DNA of 64,000 bases, taken from the NCBI GenBank assembly GCA_001792895.1, contig MARA01000005.1:1550001-1614000 (forward strand), written 5' to 3'. Below the pieces are notes generated by a model. The model was given only the letters and a program-made list of their open reading frames with translations. It searched no databases and had not been told where the DNA came from. The stretch comes from Lentinus brumalis (Eukaryota > Basidiomycota > Agaricomycetes > Polyporales > Polyporaceae). A program made the position numbers and the translations under genes. Numbering within the stretch: the stretch's first letter is position 1; each line of letters starts with the position of its first letter. Below are positions 22,901 through 33,563 of this stretch, piece after piece.

Positions 22901-24958
22901 CAGGACACGGAGCGTGACGACGCTCCTACGCCACCTCGTGAGCGTAGTCCTAGTCCGCCGCCACCTCCTCCGGAAGAGCCGCCTGCACCAAGGCGCTCTG
23001 GTCGTGAGCGGAAGACGAAGACTCGTCCAGGCAATGTCTACGGGGAGTCACGGCACCCAGTAGAACAATACAAAGAGATTGAAAAGCAGGGAGCATGGAA
23101 ACGAATCGTTGGCGAGCCATCGAGTCGCTCTCGAGCTCAACCACGTTCTCGGAAAGATCAGGTTCCCGGACCTAGTTCTGCTCCACAAGTTCCTGCTCAA
23201 CGCGACGAACCTGCTCAATCCGCCTCGGATGAAGTGTCTAACCCGCAGCGTGCAGAATCTCCTGACTCAAATTCGTCTGACGAAGTCGACGAAGCGCTGC
23301 GTGGCTCGGATGCAGAGTCACTTCTGGCAAAACTATGCCGGGAAGGGGGAGTAGGACTCATCAACCACTTGCTCATGCAAGCAATACCACCGGTTGATGC
23401 TGATCATCCCGATACGTCCAACGTCAGAGACTGGACATTCCGTGACATAGCTCGCCTACCTAAGGCACAGCAAGAGGAATGGCGGACTGCGTGTCGTGAA
23501 GAGCTTGAGGCACTCGAGCGACGCAAAGTCTATGATCTGGTTGACCGGCCCAAAGGGCGTAAGGTCATCAAGAACCGCTGGGTCTTCGACGTCAAACCTG
23601 ACGATCGAAAGAAGGCCAGACTAGTTGCCAAGGGATACTCCCAGGTTGAAGGCATTGACTTCGACCAGATCTTCTCCCCCGTCGTCCGTTTTGAGACTGT
23701 ACGCCTTATACTCGCACTCTCAGCGCTTGAGAACTGGTACATCTCTGGACTTGACGTTCGAAATGCCTACCTCTACGGCAAACTCGACGAGGAGATCTAC
23801 ATGGAGCAACCCGAAGGCTTCGTAGTCAAAGGCCAAGAGCACAAAGTACTCCGGCTACGTCGTGCTCTATACGGACTCAAGCAGGCAGGGTTAGCGTGGT
23901 GGCGCACCCTGAACGAGTCCATGGAGCTTCTAGGTTTTAAACGCCTAAGCTCTGATGCCGGAATCTTCCTCTATCGGAGGAAAGACGGATCCTTTGTGAT
24001 CGTCATCGTCTATGTTGACGATGCCCTCTTCTGTGGACCTGACAAGTCCCTTGTCGCTGAACTAAAGGCGAAGTTTATGGAGAAGTGGGAGTGTCGAGAC
24101 CTTGGCGAAGTCAAGGATTTCTTGCGCATGCGTATTCTCAGGAAAGGCAGTCAGATCCGTATAGATCAATGCGCCTACCTTGAGAAGGTTCTGCTGCGCT
24201 GCGGCATGCAGAACGCAAAGTCTGCGCCGACTCCTCTCCCCACTGGCTATCAACCAGTCGCAAACACTGCACCGGTTGACCCAGCTCTCCGTAGCAGGTT
24301 CCAGACCATCATCGGGTCGCTTCTTTACATCATGTTGGGTACCCGACCTGACATTGCATATGCTGTTGTCAAACTGTCTCAGTTTGCTGCCAACCCATCC
24401 GAGGACCACTTGAGTAAGGCGCTCTACATCTGCCGCTACCTTGTGGGTACCAAGTCTTATTCGCTCGTCTACGACGGAGCTTCGGGTCTTGGCCTAACAG
24501 CTTGCACTGATTCCGACTGGGCTTCGGATCCAGCGACCCGACGGTCTCAGACAGGATATTTCCTGAAGTTGGCGAACGGGATTTTCAGTTGGACTTCTCG
24601 AGCACAAAAGACCATTGCGCTCTCGTCCACTGAAGCTGAGTACATGGCACTCAGCGATTGCAGCCGTCAAGTAGTCTGGATTCGCAACCTTCTGGGTGAG
24701 ATCGGCTACAGGCTCAATCCAATCCCTATCTGCGGGGACAACCAAGGCTCTATCTTCATCTCGTCCAATCCTGTGACAGAGAGCCGGTCGAAGCATATCG
24801 ACATCCGCTATCACTACATTCGGGAAGTCGTCGACAACAAGCAAGTCGAGATCTTCTATGTCGATAGCGACAACAACCCTGCAGATATGTTCACCAAGAA
24901 CCTGGGGCGAGTCAAGTTCTTGAAGTTCAGGGCTATGCTTGGTCTCGAGTTCCCCTAG
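22901..24958 (+). CDS. Copia reverse transcriptase and RNase H, intact frame
   Basis: From about 22901 a single frame encodes a Pro/Glu-rich linker, the RT domain and RNase H, ending at TAG 24956-24958. RT shows KARLVAKGYSQ, DIFSPV-like QIFSPVVRFETVR, LDVRNAYLYG, the catalytic YVDD near 24012, and LYGLKQAG. RNase H shows TDSDWASDP, LSSTEAEYMALS and the terminal KHIDIRYHYIRE. No stop or frame break is visible over about 680 codons. Only this third of the polyprotein is undamaged, so the copy could at most supply these domains as part of a fused product. Confidence 0.92.
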   Translation, partial: QDTERDDAPTPPRERSPSPPPPPPEEPPAPRRSGRERKTKTRPGNVYGESRHPVEQYKEIEKQGAWKRIVGEPSSRSRAQPRSRKDQVPGPSSAPQVPAQRDEPAQSASDEVSNPQRAESPDSNSSDEVDEALRGSDAESLLAKLCREGGVGLINHLLMQAIPPVDADHPDTSNVRDWTFRDIARLPKAQQEEWRTACREELEALERRKVYDLVDRPKGRKVIKNRWVFDVKPDDRKKARLVAKGYSQVEGIDFDQIFSPVVRFETVRLILALSALENWYISGLDVRNAYLYGKLDEEIYMEQPEGFVVKGQEHKVLRLRRALYGLKQAGLAWWRTLNESMELLGFKRLSSDAGIFLYRRKDGSFVIVIVYVDDALFCGPDKSLVAELKAKFMEKWECRDLGEVKDFLRMRILRKGSQIRIDQCAYLEKVLLRCGMQNAKSAPTPLPTGYQPVANTAPVDPALRSRFQTIIGSLLYIMLGTRPDIAYAVVKLSQFAANPSEDHLSKALYICRYLVGTKSYSLVYDGASGLGLTACTDSDWASDPATRRSQTGYFLKLANGIFSWTSRAQKTIALSSTEAEYMALSDCSRQVVWIRNLLGEIGYRLNPIPICGDNQGSIFISSNPVTESRSKHIDIRYHYIREVVDNKQVEIFYVDSDNNPADMFTKNLGRVKFLKFRAMLGLEFP

Positions 24959-25027
24959 AGCCAAGCAGGCACCATCCGTTCACCGGATTTGCCACATACG
25001 CTTGCGCACACTACCGTGGTGCTTAGC

Positions 25028-25036
25028 GAGGGGGAG
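25028..25036 (+). other. Copia polypurine tract
   Basis: GAGGGGGAG ends directly at the first base of the 3' LTR. This is where plus-strand DNA synthesis is primed in LTR elements. Confidence 0.85.
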
Positions 25037-25313
25037 TGTTGAACTCGGATGAGTTCCGGGCCGACCAGTTCACGGATTACCGGTGGAGCCGTAATGATGC
25101 ATGTGAATAAGTTATCACTTATCACTGATTGATATCAGTTACTTTCTTTAGTATTTGCTGGTATTACATAATCCGCCCTGTAAGTAGTATTTAAGGACAG
25201 CCCCTGCAGGGCCAATACACAAGTCGCATTCTGCCTCCTCTCGTGCCACTGCACTAGTGTTCACACAGGTGAGTTGCCGGGTGCGTACACTGCGTTAGGT
25301 GCCCCCTTCAACA
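25037..25313 (+). repeat. 3' LTR of copia element
   Basis: 277 bp. It differs from the 5' LTR at three bases (GACCGG/GACCAG and AGCAT/AGTGT) and is followed by the CATGT duplication. Confidence 0.95.
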
Positions 25314-25491
25314 CATGTCACAGGAGAGAGGAGCAATGTGAGGTGAATTCGCTGTGGACGAGCATTGAGCGTCAAAGGACCTTCCATATACAGTAATGTA
25401 TGACACATCGTGATTACGTGCGGTATCCGTATCGCTATCCGCCAGCACAATCCGTAGCGACCCCCAGCTCCTGCCACTACCAGGCTCAGCC

Positions 25492-25989
25492 ATGGCCCAG
25501 CGAGCACCCACCCGCGACCGTCTCCTCCAGTCTGCACAGGCCCTCTGCGACGCATTCGCTGCCAAAGCCGACATCGACACCCTGCTCTCACACTTTTCTA
25601 CGACGCATCAGATTTCTGCCGTCGAGCATGGCCTGCCAGCTCTCGCACCTTTTCTCGGCCGTACATTCTCAGGCCGGACAGGCACAGATTCGGTCGCGTC
25701 CTACTTCGAGCTCCTCCAGCAGTACCTCACGTACGAGGGCATGTCCTTCGGCACCTGGGTCGTCGATGCGGAGGCCCAGCGTGTTTCCCTCAAGGGGCGA
25801 GCCAAGTTCACCTGGAGAGGAGGCGAGGGCAAAGGCCAGTCGTGGGACGAGCAGTTTGCGTACATCCTCGACCTCGATCAGGACGCAAAGGTCACAGACT
25901 ACCAAGTCTGGGCCGACTCTGGCGCGGCATACCTCGCCCGTCGCGGCGAACTCAGCACGGTGATCGAAAGCAGCAAGGTGCGTGCTTGA
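25492..25989 (+). CDS. Small NTF2-like (SnoaL-type) fold protein
   Basis: A single-exon frame of 165 residues begins MAQRAPTRDRLLQSAQALCD. The helical start, then SHFSTTHQISAVEHGLPALAPFLG, LLQQYLTYEGMSFGTWVVD, and alternating strands (RVSLKGRAKFTWRGG, WDEQFAYILDLDQDAKVTDYQVWAD) form the usual NTF2/SnoaL-like pattern. Proteins of this size and layout are common in fungi and often uncharacterised. The end is uncertain: GTGCGTGCTTGA at the 3' end could be a splice donor rather than the true stop. It begins 174 bp downstream of the copia target site, so the insertion sits close to or in its promoter. Confidence 0.6.
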   Translation: MAQRAPTRDRLLQSAQALCDAFAAKADIDTLLSHFSTTHQISAVEHGLPALAPFLGRTFSGRTGTDSVASYFELLQQYLTYEGMSFGTWVVDAEAQRVSLKGRAKFTWRGGEGKGQSWDEQFAYILDLDQDAKVTDYQVWADSGAAYLARRGELSTVIESSKVRA

Positions 25990-26109
25990 CTCGCATGGTG
26001 GCGCTGGCCGAGAAGATCGAGCTCAGGAACGTCTCTCTCGTGTCCACTCAGCCCGATTCCCCTCTCCTGGGAGACGATCGAAGCGACAACACCGTCGTTG
26101 GATGAGGTA

Positions 26110-27170
26110 CTCGCGGCATTGCGGAAGGGCTCTGGAAGGACGTGAACTGTATCCTCAACTGTAAGACCATACTGTATCTGTGACTGAGTTGTATTGCGGG
26201 CTCGTCAAGGCAACCACGGGGCGCAGGTCATCCTCCGGGCTTGTCGAGAACTGCTGATATATGTATGTAGTCGCAATGTCACCGGCGCAGACAGATCGGG
26301 CCGGAGAGGGATGTCTTCTGTGCATTGATCTTCTGCAGACTTCGACAGAGTGTAGTAACCAATACTATCAGCCGTCGTGCTTCGTGCTTTGTGCCGCTGA
26401 GCAGCGGTACGCCGAAAGATTGCTGAGAATGTTGCCGAGCGGATGGAAGCTCGACTGACTTCGACACTTGCATTTGATCCCTTGGGGACCCTGGGGGCAT
26501 GCAGGAGTCCAGTACACTCATGTTGCGTCCTTAGCATCGACATATATATGCACGATGCACGCCGGACGCCGGGCATGCATACATCATATTGCATGTCAAG
26601 AAGTTATTTGCCTGCGCGCGGTAAGCTTCGTCTCCTCGTGGCATGCATGGGTGGTTTTATGTATGTCACCACTCACAGCCGTGCATGTACTTCCTCCAGG
26701 AAAAACCTTGGACATTTTCCGTCGCTAACTCGCTAACCAGACACGGTCTCGAGTAATGGAAGCGCGAAACAAGCTGAAACAACCTCTGTGATCGCACGTT
26801 CCATAAGTATCGCCTCGGGACCGACGTCGTGGGCTTGAAAGCCGGATGATATCACTTTTGGGTAGCGACGCCCGCTCAAGCTTCGCCCAGAGGTATCTGC
26901 CGTGAACAAAGTACTCATGTGAGTATTATCTGAGGGTCGTACCGACGCTGCGATCGTGTACTTGTACACAGGACGTTTGACGCTGTTGCAGTGATAGTGG
27001 GTACTATAGATGCCTTAGCACGGTTCCAATGACCCGAAGGAGATCTCTGAGCACAGTCTGAAAAGGGCGTGACTGTAACGACGTCAATAATAAACTCAAC
27101 GCCATGCGTTCAACGTCGCTAACCAGTGTGACACGACGTGATACAATGCGAGAGAGAGCAGGGAATCCGT
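26110..27170. other. Intergenic stretch, no gene recognised
   Basis: Short overlapping open frames only, with no domain and no consistent exon chain. It ends at the 3' side of MRT4. Confidence 0.5.
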
Positions 27171-27175
27171 ACGCG

Positions 27176-28123
27176 TCACTCGCTCATATGCGCGTCCACA
27201 TCGTCCGCATCCTCCCCGGCCACCTCCTCCTCCGCGATTTCCTGTCCCTCGATCTGCTCAACCTCGCCCGTGGCCGCGTCCCAGCGCGCCCGCAGCCCGA
27301 CGCGGAACGTGACCATCTTGATGCCGACGAGCTTCAAAAGCTGCGTCTGCTCCGGGGTGAGCGTCTTGCCCTTCTGGCACACCGTATGCGGCACGTCGAT
27401 CGTCGGTACGCCGCGATCCATCCGTGTCCTGAGGCCAAGTCTCCGCAGCTGCGGCTCCTCGTTGTGCGGGAACGGCTCTGGTGGGACGGAGTGCTGCTGC
27501 ATGACCGGGCCTGCGGGAAGCACGACGGTGCGCGTCGCGGTGTTCCCTGTCCGCGCAAAATCGGGCTGCTGGAAGTCGGCGAACCAGTCGATGACTTCTT
27601 GTGGGGGCGAGTCGGTGAAGAAGAGCCCGACTTGGCCTTTTATCTGTTTCGCGAGCTTGTGCAGCCCGGGTCTGTGCTCTTCTTCGGGTGTTGTCCCGAT
27701 GGCCTTGGCCATTACAGCCCCACGACCGAAGAAGATCCGCGCGGTACTAGAGCAGGGGAGCCCGATGTGAGGACGAGGAAGTTCTCGGCAGGGAAACGGG
27801 AAGGCAAAAGGTGAAGTGGGGATATGAGACTCACTCTTTCCATAGTTTGCGCACTGTCTTCAGGTGCGAGTTCCGCATGTTGCCGACCTCGAACAACCAG
27901 CAGTATTGCCATTTGTCGGCATTTTCTTGCACCTAGCACCGTCAGGATAACCCGTGCGACAAGGTCCGGAGTACATACCTCCTGTATAAGTGCTGTCTTG
28001 TGCTCCTTCGTCTTCTTCGCGACCTTCGTCAACGAGACTAGTGTCCGATGTCAATACGCGCTCCGCCAGAGGTCACTGAGTATCGTCCTCCTCACCGATC
28101 TTGGATCGTTTTGACTTCGGCAT
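27176..28123 (-). CDS. MRT4: Ribosome assembly factor Mrt4 (P0-like)
   Basis: Mrt4 is a nucleolar paralog of the stalk protein P0 (uL10). It occupies the P0 site on pre-60S particles and leaves before P0 binds. Four exons (28123-28096, 28037-27979, 27932-27835, 27746-27176) join in frame to about 251 residues. Visible signatures are MPKSKRSKIVSLTKVAKKT, the family N-terminus; VGNMRNSHLKTVRKLW, the rRNA-binding part; FFGRGAVMAKAIG; and QVGLFFTDSP. The C-terminus is the acidic EEEVAGEDADDVDAHMSE. Length is close to the yeast protein. It is divergently paired with the DOHH gene, the start codons being 242 bp apart. Confidence 0.92.
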
Positions 28124-28365
28124 TTTGGTGGAGAGAAAGGAGAAGAGTCGTAAGATTTAAGAGTCGTAAAGCAAGGTGCAGAGAAGCCCAGAGACAGCTG
28201 CAGCAAGTAGTCCGGCGCAAGAAGACTGGAAGAGACAAGCGGATCCGGAAGAGCAGGCGCTGGGCACGCCGATCGAAGTGCGCTCGATCTAATCTCAAAA
28301 TTTCTGACCTTTGCGATAACGTGCAAGTGTGGCGATCTAATCTCTAATCTTTACTCTTGACCTCC
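28124..28365. promoter_or_regulatory. Shared divergent promoter of MRT4 and DOHH
   Basis: Only 242 bp separate the two start codons, so both promoters must fit here. Two direct repeats of GATCTAATCTC occur at about 28287 and 28334, and AAGATTTAAGAGTCG/AAGAGTCGTAA repeats lie near 28143-28173. No clear TATA box is seen. Confidence 0.6.
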
Positions 28366-29594
28366 ATGGTGGCTGAAGTAGACTCCTCCACCCTCGCCGC
28401 GCTCGAGGCTGCGCTGCTCAATACCTCGGGCAACGTACCACTGCACAACCGATTCAGAGCCTTGTTTACACTCAAGTCGTTCAAGAATGACGACGCGGTG
28501 AAGATTATCTCGAAGGGTGCGCACTTAGCGGTGTCCTCGGGTCGGCGCGGAACTGAGATGTGTCCTTACTATAGGTTTCGCGGATGAGAGCGCACTGCTC
28601 AAGCATGAGCTCGCATACTGCCTAGGGCAGATGAAGAACACGCAGGCGATTCCAGTTCTGGAGTCTGTACTCGCGGACGAAAAGGAGGATCCGATGGTCC
28701 GGCACGAGGTTCGTAAGTCAAATTCTTCCTCACTTGCGCGATCGGGGCGTTCATACGCTCTGCAGGCCGCTGAAGCTCTCGGTGCGATTTCCGCAACATC
28801 GTCAAGAAGCGTGCTCGAACGTTACTTGAATGACCCGGAACGCGCTGTCCGCGAAACATGCGAGATCGCGCTGGCGAAGATCAACTGGGACCATTCTGAG
28901 GAGGGCCAGAAGCACTGGTCCACGACTGCCAAGGTGGCTGAAGAGTGAGTTTCCATACATGCCTCATCGAAAGCACGATCTGATGTGAGCACATGCATTC
29001 AGGACATACCCCTCCATAGACCCCGCACCACCAACCTCTGGCCTCCTCGCCGGGAAGGCTGCGCCGGAAGACGCATCAGAAGAGAACATCGCAAAGCTCC
29101 GGAATACCCTCAACGACAGATCCCTCCCTCTCTTCGACCGGTATCGGGCGATGTTCGCCCTCCGCAATATTGGCACGCCCGCAGCAGTCGACGCCCTCGC
29201 TTCCGGGTTCAGCGACGACAGCGCACTGTTCAAACATGAGATTGCATTCGTGTTCGGCCAACTCCTCTCCACGCACTCCGTCCCCGCCCTCCTCCAAGTC
29301 CTGCAAAATAATCAGGAGTCCGATATGGTCCGTCACGAGGCTGCGGAGGCACTTGGCGGGATTGCGACGCCCGAGGTGCTCCCTCATCTCAAGGAGTGGA
29401 TGAAGCGGCCGGATGCTCCTCGCGTCGTGCGGGAGAGCTGCCAGGTCGCTATCGACATGTGGGAGGTACGCCCTTTACGACCATGGCCGTGTCAAGAGTG
29501 GATGTTGACGTGTAATGTGCAGTACGAGAATTCAGACCAGTTCCAGTATGCGAACGGATTGGAGAGTGCTCCGGAGCAAGCTGTCGGAGCGTAG
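28366..29594 (+). CDS. LIA1: Deoxyhypusine hydroxylase (HEAT-repeat di-iron enzyme)
   Basis: The enzyme hydroxylates deoxyhypusine on eIF5A to hypusine, the last step of that modification. Exons 28366-28516, 28575-28708, 28766-28944, 29003-29465 and 29523-29594 join in frame to about 332 residues. Two symmetric sets of HEAT-like repeats each carry two His-Glu metal-binding motifs: LLKHELAY and [11 protein letters not shown] in the first half, LFKHEIAF and [11 protein letters not shown] in the second. The second motif is split by the intron after 28708. All four HE pairs are present, so the iron site looks intact. Confidence 0.95.
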
Positions 29595-29599
29595 TGGCA

Positions 29600-30228
29600 T
29601 CCGTTGGCGGGCTGAAGGTAGTTGTAACTGTTATACTTTTATGTCTTGTTGTATTGCTTATGTACTTAAGTTGTGGAGTCAGATGAGCGTACTGTATGTA
29701 CTGCAGAGGTCATACCGAGGTCGATCTCATAGTCAATCCAGGAGCAGTATAGTACGTCTCTGTACGTGCGTACTTGGAAGTTGGGACTACACATGCGACT
29801 CGGACCGTTTCCGTCACCGACGCCGGTTTACACAGGATCCAACGGCGGCGAATCGCACAGTGGATCTAATTGCGAAACAACTATGTCTATCAGAGCACCT
29901 GGCCATCGACCTCGAGCACGGTCGCGCCGACAGCATCTGAGGGCGCAGTAGGTCAATCATGGAACCTGATAGTCTAGCGTTGACAGGAGAGTAGCGCAGC
30001 AAAACGCAGTTTGCGCAATGCACCGGACGTCGCATGGTACCAGAACTGGCACTGTGCCACAATCAAGCGACGATGACTGAGGGAGATCGGATGCAAACGA
30101 ATGGACGATGTCGACCTAAGAGAGTGTTCCAAGGACCGAGGAACTTGCTGACCTAACGTTGATACTTACGTGCTGTCAACTACAACAGCTAGTAAGTGCC
30201 GGTATGAGTGGCACGCGTCTCGCGACAG
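29600..30228. other. Intergenic stretch 3' of DOHH
   Basis: No gene recognised. It ends at the outer edge of the inverted duplication. Confidence 0.5.
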
Positions 30229-30395
30229 AGTATGACCCCCAGAAATACTCCATTACGTTACTATCGCTACACATTACATTATGATACATCGTGTCGTAGG
30301 TCATGAGGAGACGTCTCCTAGCCGCATGAATGAGGGAAATCTTCGTCGTAAATCGCCATCGCACCGGTCGACGGATGGGAGGATGTGGCGGTCGT

Positions 30396-31475
30396 CTACT
30401 GGAATGAGGTGCCCTTCGCGGCCTTGACCCAGGCAGCGTCGGCGTCGGGGAACTGGAACGCCATCACACCTGCGCTCCAGCCCTTGGCTTTTGCCTGGTC
30501 AACACACGTGCCGAGCGTGGCGGGGTCGATGAACCCGTTCGTCGCGTCAGCGGCCGTGCCTGGCTTGCCAATGACGAGCTTGTTAAGGTCGACGCCGTTG
30601 GCCGCGATCTCGAACACGGACGAGCCGGGGAAGGCACCGCCTGACGTGTTCAGGAGACCCTCGCAGTCGGTGTAGAGGCCCTGGTTGTAGAACTGGATGT
30701 TGTACTGAGGGTGTGTCAGCGAAGCAGCGGGTCCCATGAGAGAGCGAACGTACCCAGTCGATGAGCTGCCCGACGTTCTTGTTGACAGTCAGATACGCAC
30801 CAGCAGCGAACTGCTGGTTTGGCGACAGCCACGGGGCGAGCGGCGCGTGCGTCAGGATGAACTGGCCCTGGGGCAGCGTCTGGCGGAGCGTCTGCGTGAA
30901 CGTCGTCACCCACGCCTCGGCCGCACCGTCGCCCTTGTTCATCGCATCCAGGTCCTCGTAGTCGACGTCGATGCCGTCCAGCGCATTCGCGGTCACGAAC
31001 TGCGCCATCGTGTTTGCCGTCGCGACAGGGTCTGCGCCCTGCGTCGTCGGCTTGTCCGTCTCGCCGAACGCGGAGACGATGATGTTGATGCCCGCCGACG
31101 CGTACTCGGCCTTCTTGGCCGCACGCTGGTCGGCGGGGAGCGCAGCGAACGCGCCAGCCTGGTCGAGTGCGCCGTTGAGCGTCAGGAACGACAGCGCAAC
31201 GACGTTGTAGCCCTGCGGGAGCGCAGCAAATCCGTCAGTGACCGTCTCTACTTGTCACCCAGGCAGTAGACACTCACCGCAAGCTGGGCGGCAGGAGGCA
31301 GCACATCCGCAGACACAAATTTGTCGGTGTAGATGACGAATGCCGGGCTCGGTGCGGTAGCACGCGACACCAACGGCGAAACGTTGTTGAGGACCGGAGC
31401 AGCAAGGACGCTGCTCACGGACGCCAGCGCCAGCGCGGCAGAGACGGAAGAGATCATGCGGGTGAAGGAGAACAT
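30396..31475 (-). CDS. Secreted GH18 glycoside hydrolase, left copy of inverted pair
   Basis: Exons 31475-31278, 31212-30754 and 30704-30396 give 321 residues. The N-terminus is a signal peptide (MFSFTRMISSVSAALALASV, then SSVLAAP). The GH18 motif LDGIDVDYED carries the catalytic Glu, and LTHAPLAPWLSP, YNIQFYNQG, KLVIGKPG and GVMAFQFPD follow the family fold. Protein and introns are identical to the copy at 33564-34643. It is a distant paralog of the gene at 1507-3034. With both copies intact there is no sign of pseudogenisation. Transcription points away from the other copy. Confidence 0.95.
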
Positions 31476-31601
31476 CTCTAGGACGTTAAACAAAGAAAAA
31501 GGCGTAGATGTAAAAGAAGCCGACTAGCGGACTTGAGAAATGTAAAGACGAAAGCAAGCAACGAAAGCGGGGGTGAGGTTCTCCAGCAAGCCGCAGCCTA
31601 C

Positions 31602-31609
31602 CTTATATA
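31602..31609 (-). promoter_or_regulatory. TATA box of left GH18 copy
   Basis: TATATAAG on the minus strand lies about 130 bp upstream of the start codon. It is inside the duplicated arm by one base; everything upstream of it is unique to this copy. Confidence 0.7.
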
Positions 31610-31610
31610 C

Positions 31611-33428
31611 CTTCAGACGATGATATAGATCACCACTCACCCATATCAGCGAAATTGCTATGTCCGCACGAGGCTGTGAGCAGGGCGGTAGAAACCCGCC
31701 GGGATGCGTATGGTCATCATGACGGACGTCAGCGGCCGGAAACATGCGGTGTCCATCGCAGTCTGAAACGGCGGAACGAGAGGAGTTCTGGTTGCACCGT
31801 CCCATGGTGAAAGAGTTCTTTGCACAGTCACCCATCAGGCCTGAGGGCATGCAGTTCCAATCTGAGATATGAGATTGAGAGGCAATATATCCTGGCATAA
31901 CGTGGTCTTCTCTACTGCACTTGGTGAATTGACGAATTCAGGACTGCGTGAATACGCAGATTCTGCGGCAAGTCGTCGACCCTGCACGATCTGCTTTCTT
32001 GAAGTCAGCGTGATCCAAATCATACTGCCGTCAAGTAGCTGATGTCTACCTAGAAACCCTGGATCCGGCAGTACACGGGTCGCCAGTGAGCAACTGGTAT
32101 GGCAGTGGTAGACGACGTGGCGTAGTTGATGGCAGCATGATGAGTCCCGCCGCCCGCGGACTCGCTCTGCCTCGCTAGCGAGAGAGGCAAGCATAAGTGA
32201 GTACGTGTTCGACAAATGCTCACCTCATTGACACCAACATATCCGCCCATCTCGCCGGTTTTGCGGTGTAGTGTCGGCCGACGTATTCTCATACATAGTA
32301 AGTAAACTTCGAAGGGGTAAACGGTGAGGAGGTTCGGTGGCGGTGCCATGTGTCTCGACTTGGCATGTTGATCCACGAACCCGGGCAGGAGGCAAGACGA
32401 CGCCAACCAAACGCCAACGACAACGTACGATAGTACTCTACCTGATTCTGCTGCTCGCCTCCCAACATACTGCATGTCATGTCACATCTACTCAGGCTCG
32501 TTCTCGCATCTGAGTCACCGACCTCTTCCGTGGCAACGCTGCGCCTCTGGTTGTCGCCCCATATCCCAACTTGTCCCCGCTGTGTTAGACATCGTTTTAG
32601 CCATCCCCGGAATGTTCGCATGTACTCTACGGCAGCGCTGTTGTCGTCGGACTTGCTGAGGTCCCAGGCGCCCCAGCTGCTAATCCTCGTTTCCGGACCG
32701 ACGACGTCTCTTGCATGCATTGATCGCTGACTCTGCCCTACATGTCTGTTTCTCTCTGCTGTTCATGTCCTCGCTTGAACTGACGGCTTCTTACCATGCA
32801 GTTTGCTGCAGTAGGTTTCAGAGCGTTGTGCATCGCTGGCTCATGCCATGTGTTCATTGGTCCCCCTGCGACAAGGCGATTGACCACGGAAGAACGTCTT
32901 GAAAGACTGCGCGTTCCTCATTAAAGGGCTACATGAACGGTCTCCGCTCTCGCCTGCATGCGGCGCGCATCTGCAACACAAGATGTGGTCCTCGCGTTCG
33001 TCACTCGATGAACACCTTGGGCAAGCGCGACGACGGTTGCATACGGGGAACAAGGATTGTAACATATAGTTGTGGTTCGACAACACCATCTCTGATGTGT
33101 GTCGCGACACGAAGATAGCCAGTGCGTCTGACCCTGAGGCAGACCCCTCCAGAGTCCAGGCAACATCTCGTTCGGCCCTATTCCCCGTGAGTTTGCGTGA
33201 GGCGGCGAGTTTCACAGAGCCGCTGTGCGACACTGCACTTGTGCCATGCCAACTAGTGCTACTACGGCGCACACAAGCGACGTCGGAGGGCCGGGACACA
33301 TCAACCATCATTCACCGTGGCGCTTGCAGACATGGATGCTATGCATGATGGCCGCAGGCCGTACACCGAGAACGTCATGCCCCTGGGACATAGAGATATG
33401 GAACAGTGCCCGACGTGCAGCGTTGGGA
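31611..33428. other. Unique spacer between the GH18 inverted copies
   Basis: This 1818-bp spacer holds the upstream regulatory regions of both divergent GH18 copies. The two sides show no similarity beyond the TATA boxes. Open frames of up to 156 codons exist but none is recognisable. Confidence 0.6.
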
Positions 33429-33429
33429 G

Positions 33430-33437
33430 TATATAAG
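33430..33437 (+). promoter_or_regulatory. TATA box of right GH18 copy
   Basis: TATATAAG lies about 130 bp upstream of the start codon, at the inner edge of the duplicated arm. Upstream sequence differs from the left copy. Confidence 0.7.
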
Positions 33438-33563
33438 GTAGGCTGCGGCTTGCTGGAGAACCTCACCCCCGCTTTCGTTGCTTGCTTTCGTCTTTACATT
33501 TCTCAAGTCCGCTAGTCGGCTTCTTTTACATCTACGCCTTTTTCTTTGTTTAACGTCCTAGAG

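Larger units (their letters stand above)
19417..25313 (+). mobile_element. Ty1/copia LTR retrotransposon
   Basis: A 5897-bp element has 277-bp LTRs beginning TGTTGAA and ending TTCAACA, flanked by the 5-bp duplication CATGT (19412-19416, 25314-25318). Domain order is Gag, protease, GAG-pre-integrase, integrase, RT, RNase H, which is the copia order. LTRs differ at three positions of 277. The primer site matches the initiator tRNA-Met anticodon arm, and a polypurine tract abuts the 3' LTR. Despite the young LTRs, coding sequence from gag to the integrase C-terminus needs seven successive -1 frame steps. RT and RNase H are intact. Confidence 0.97.
30229..31610. repeat. Left arm of 1382-bp inverted duplication
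   Basis: It is the reverse complement of 33429-34810. Paired positions sum to 65039 throughout. The stretches I compared base by base (both ends, the leader, the 3' UTR) match exactly, and the encoded proteins and introns match too. Beyond 30229 and 31610 similarity stops abruptly. Confidence 0.97.

Noticed and set aside
30761..31210. Antisense frames over the GH18 copies, present identically in both arms
   Set aside because: They are complementary-strand shadows of the GH18 exons; their identity merely reflects the inverted duplication.
32289..32720. 143-codon minus-strand frame in the GH18 spacer
   Set aside because: No domain, overlapping frames on both strands, and it sits where the two divergent promoters must be.
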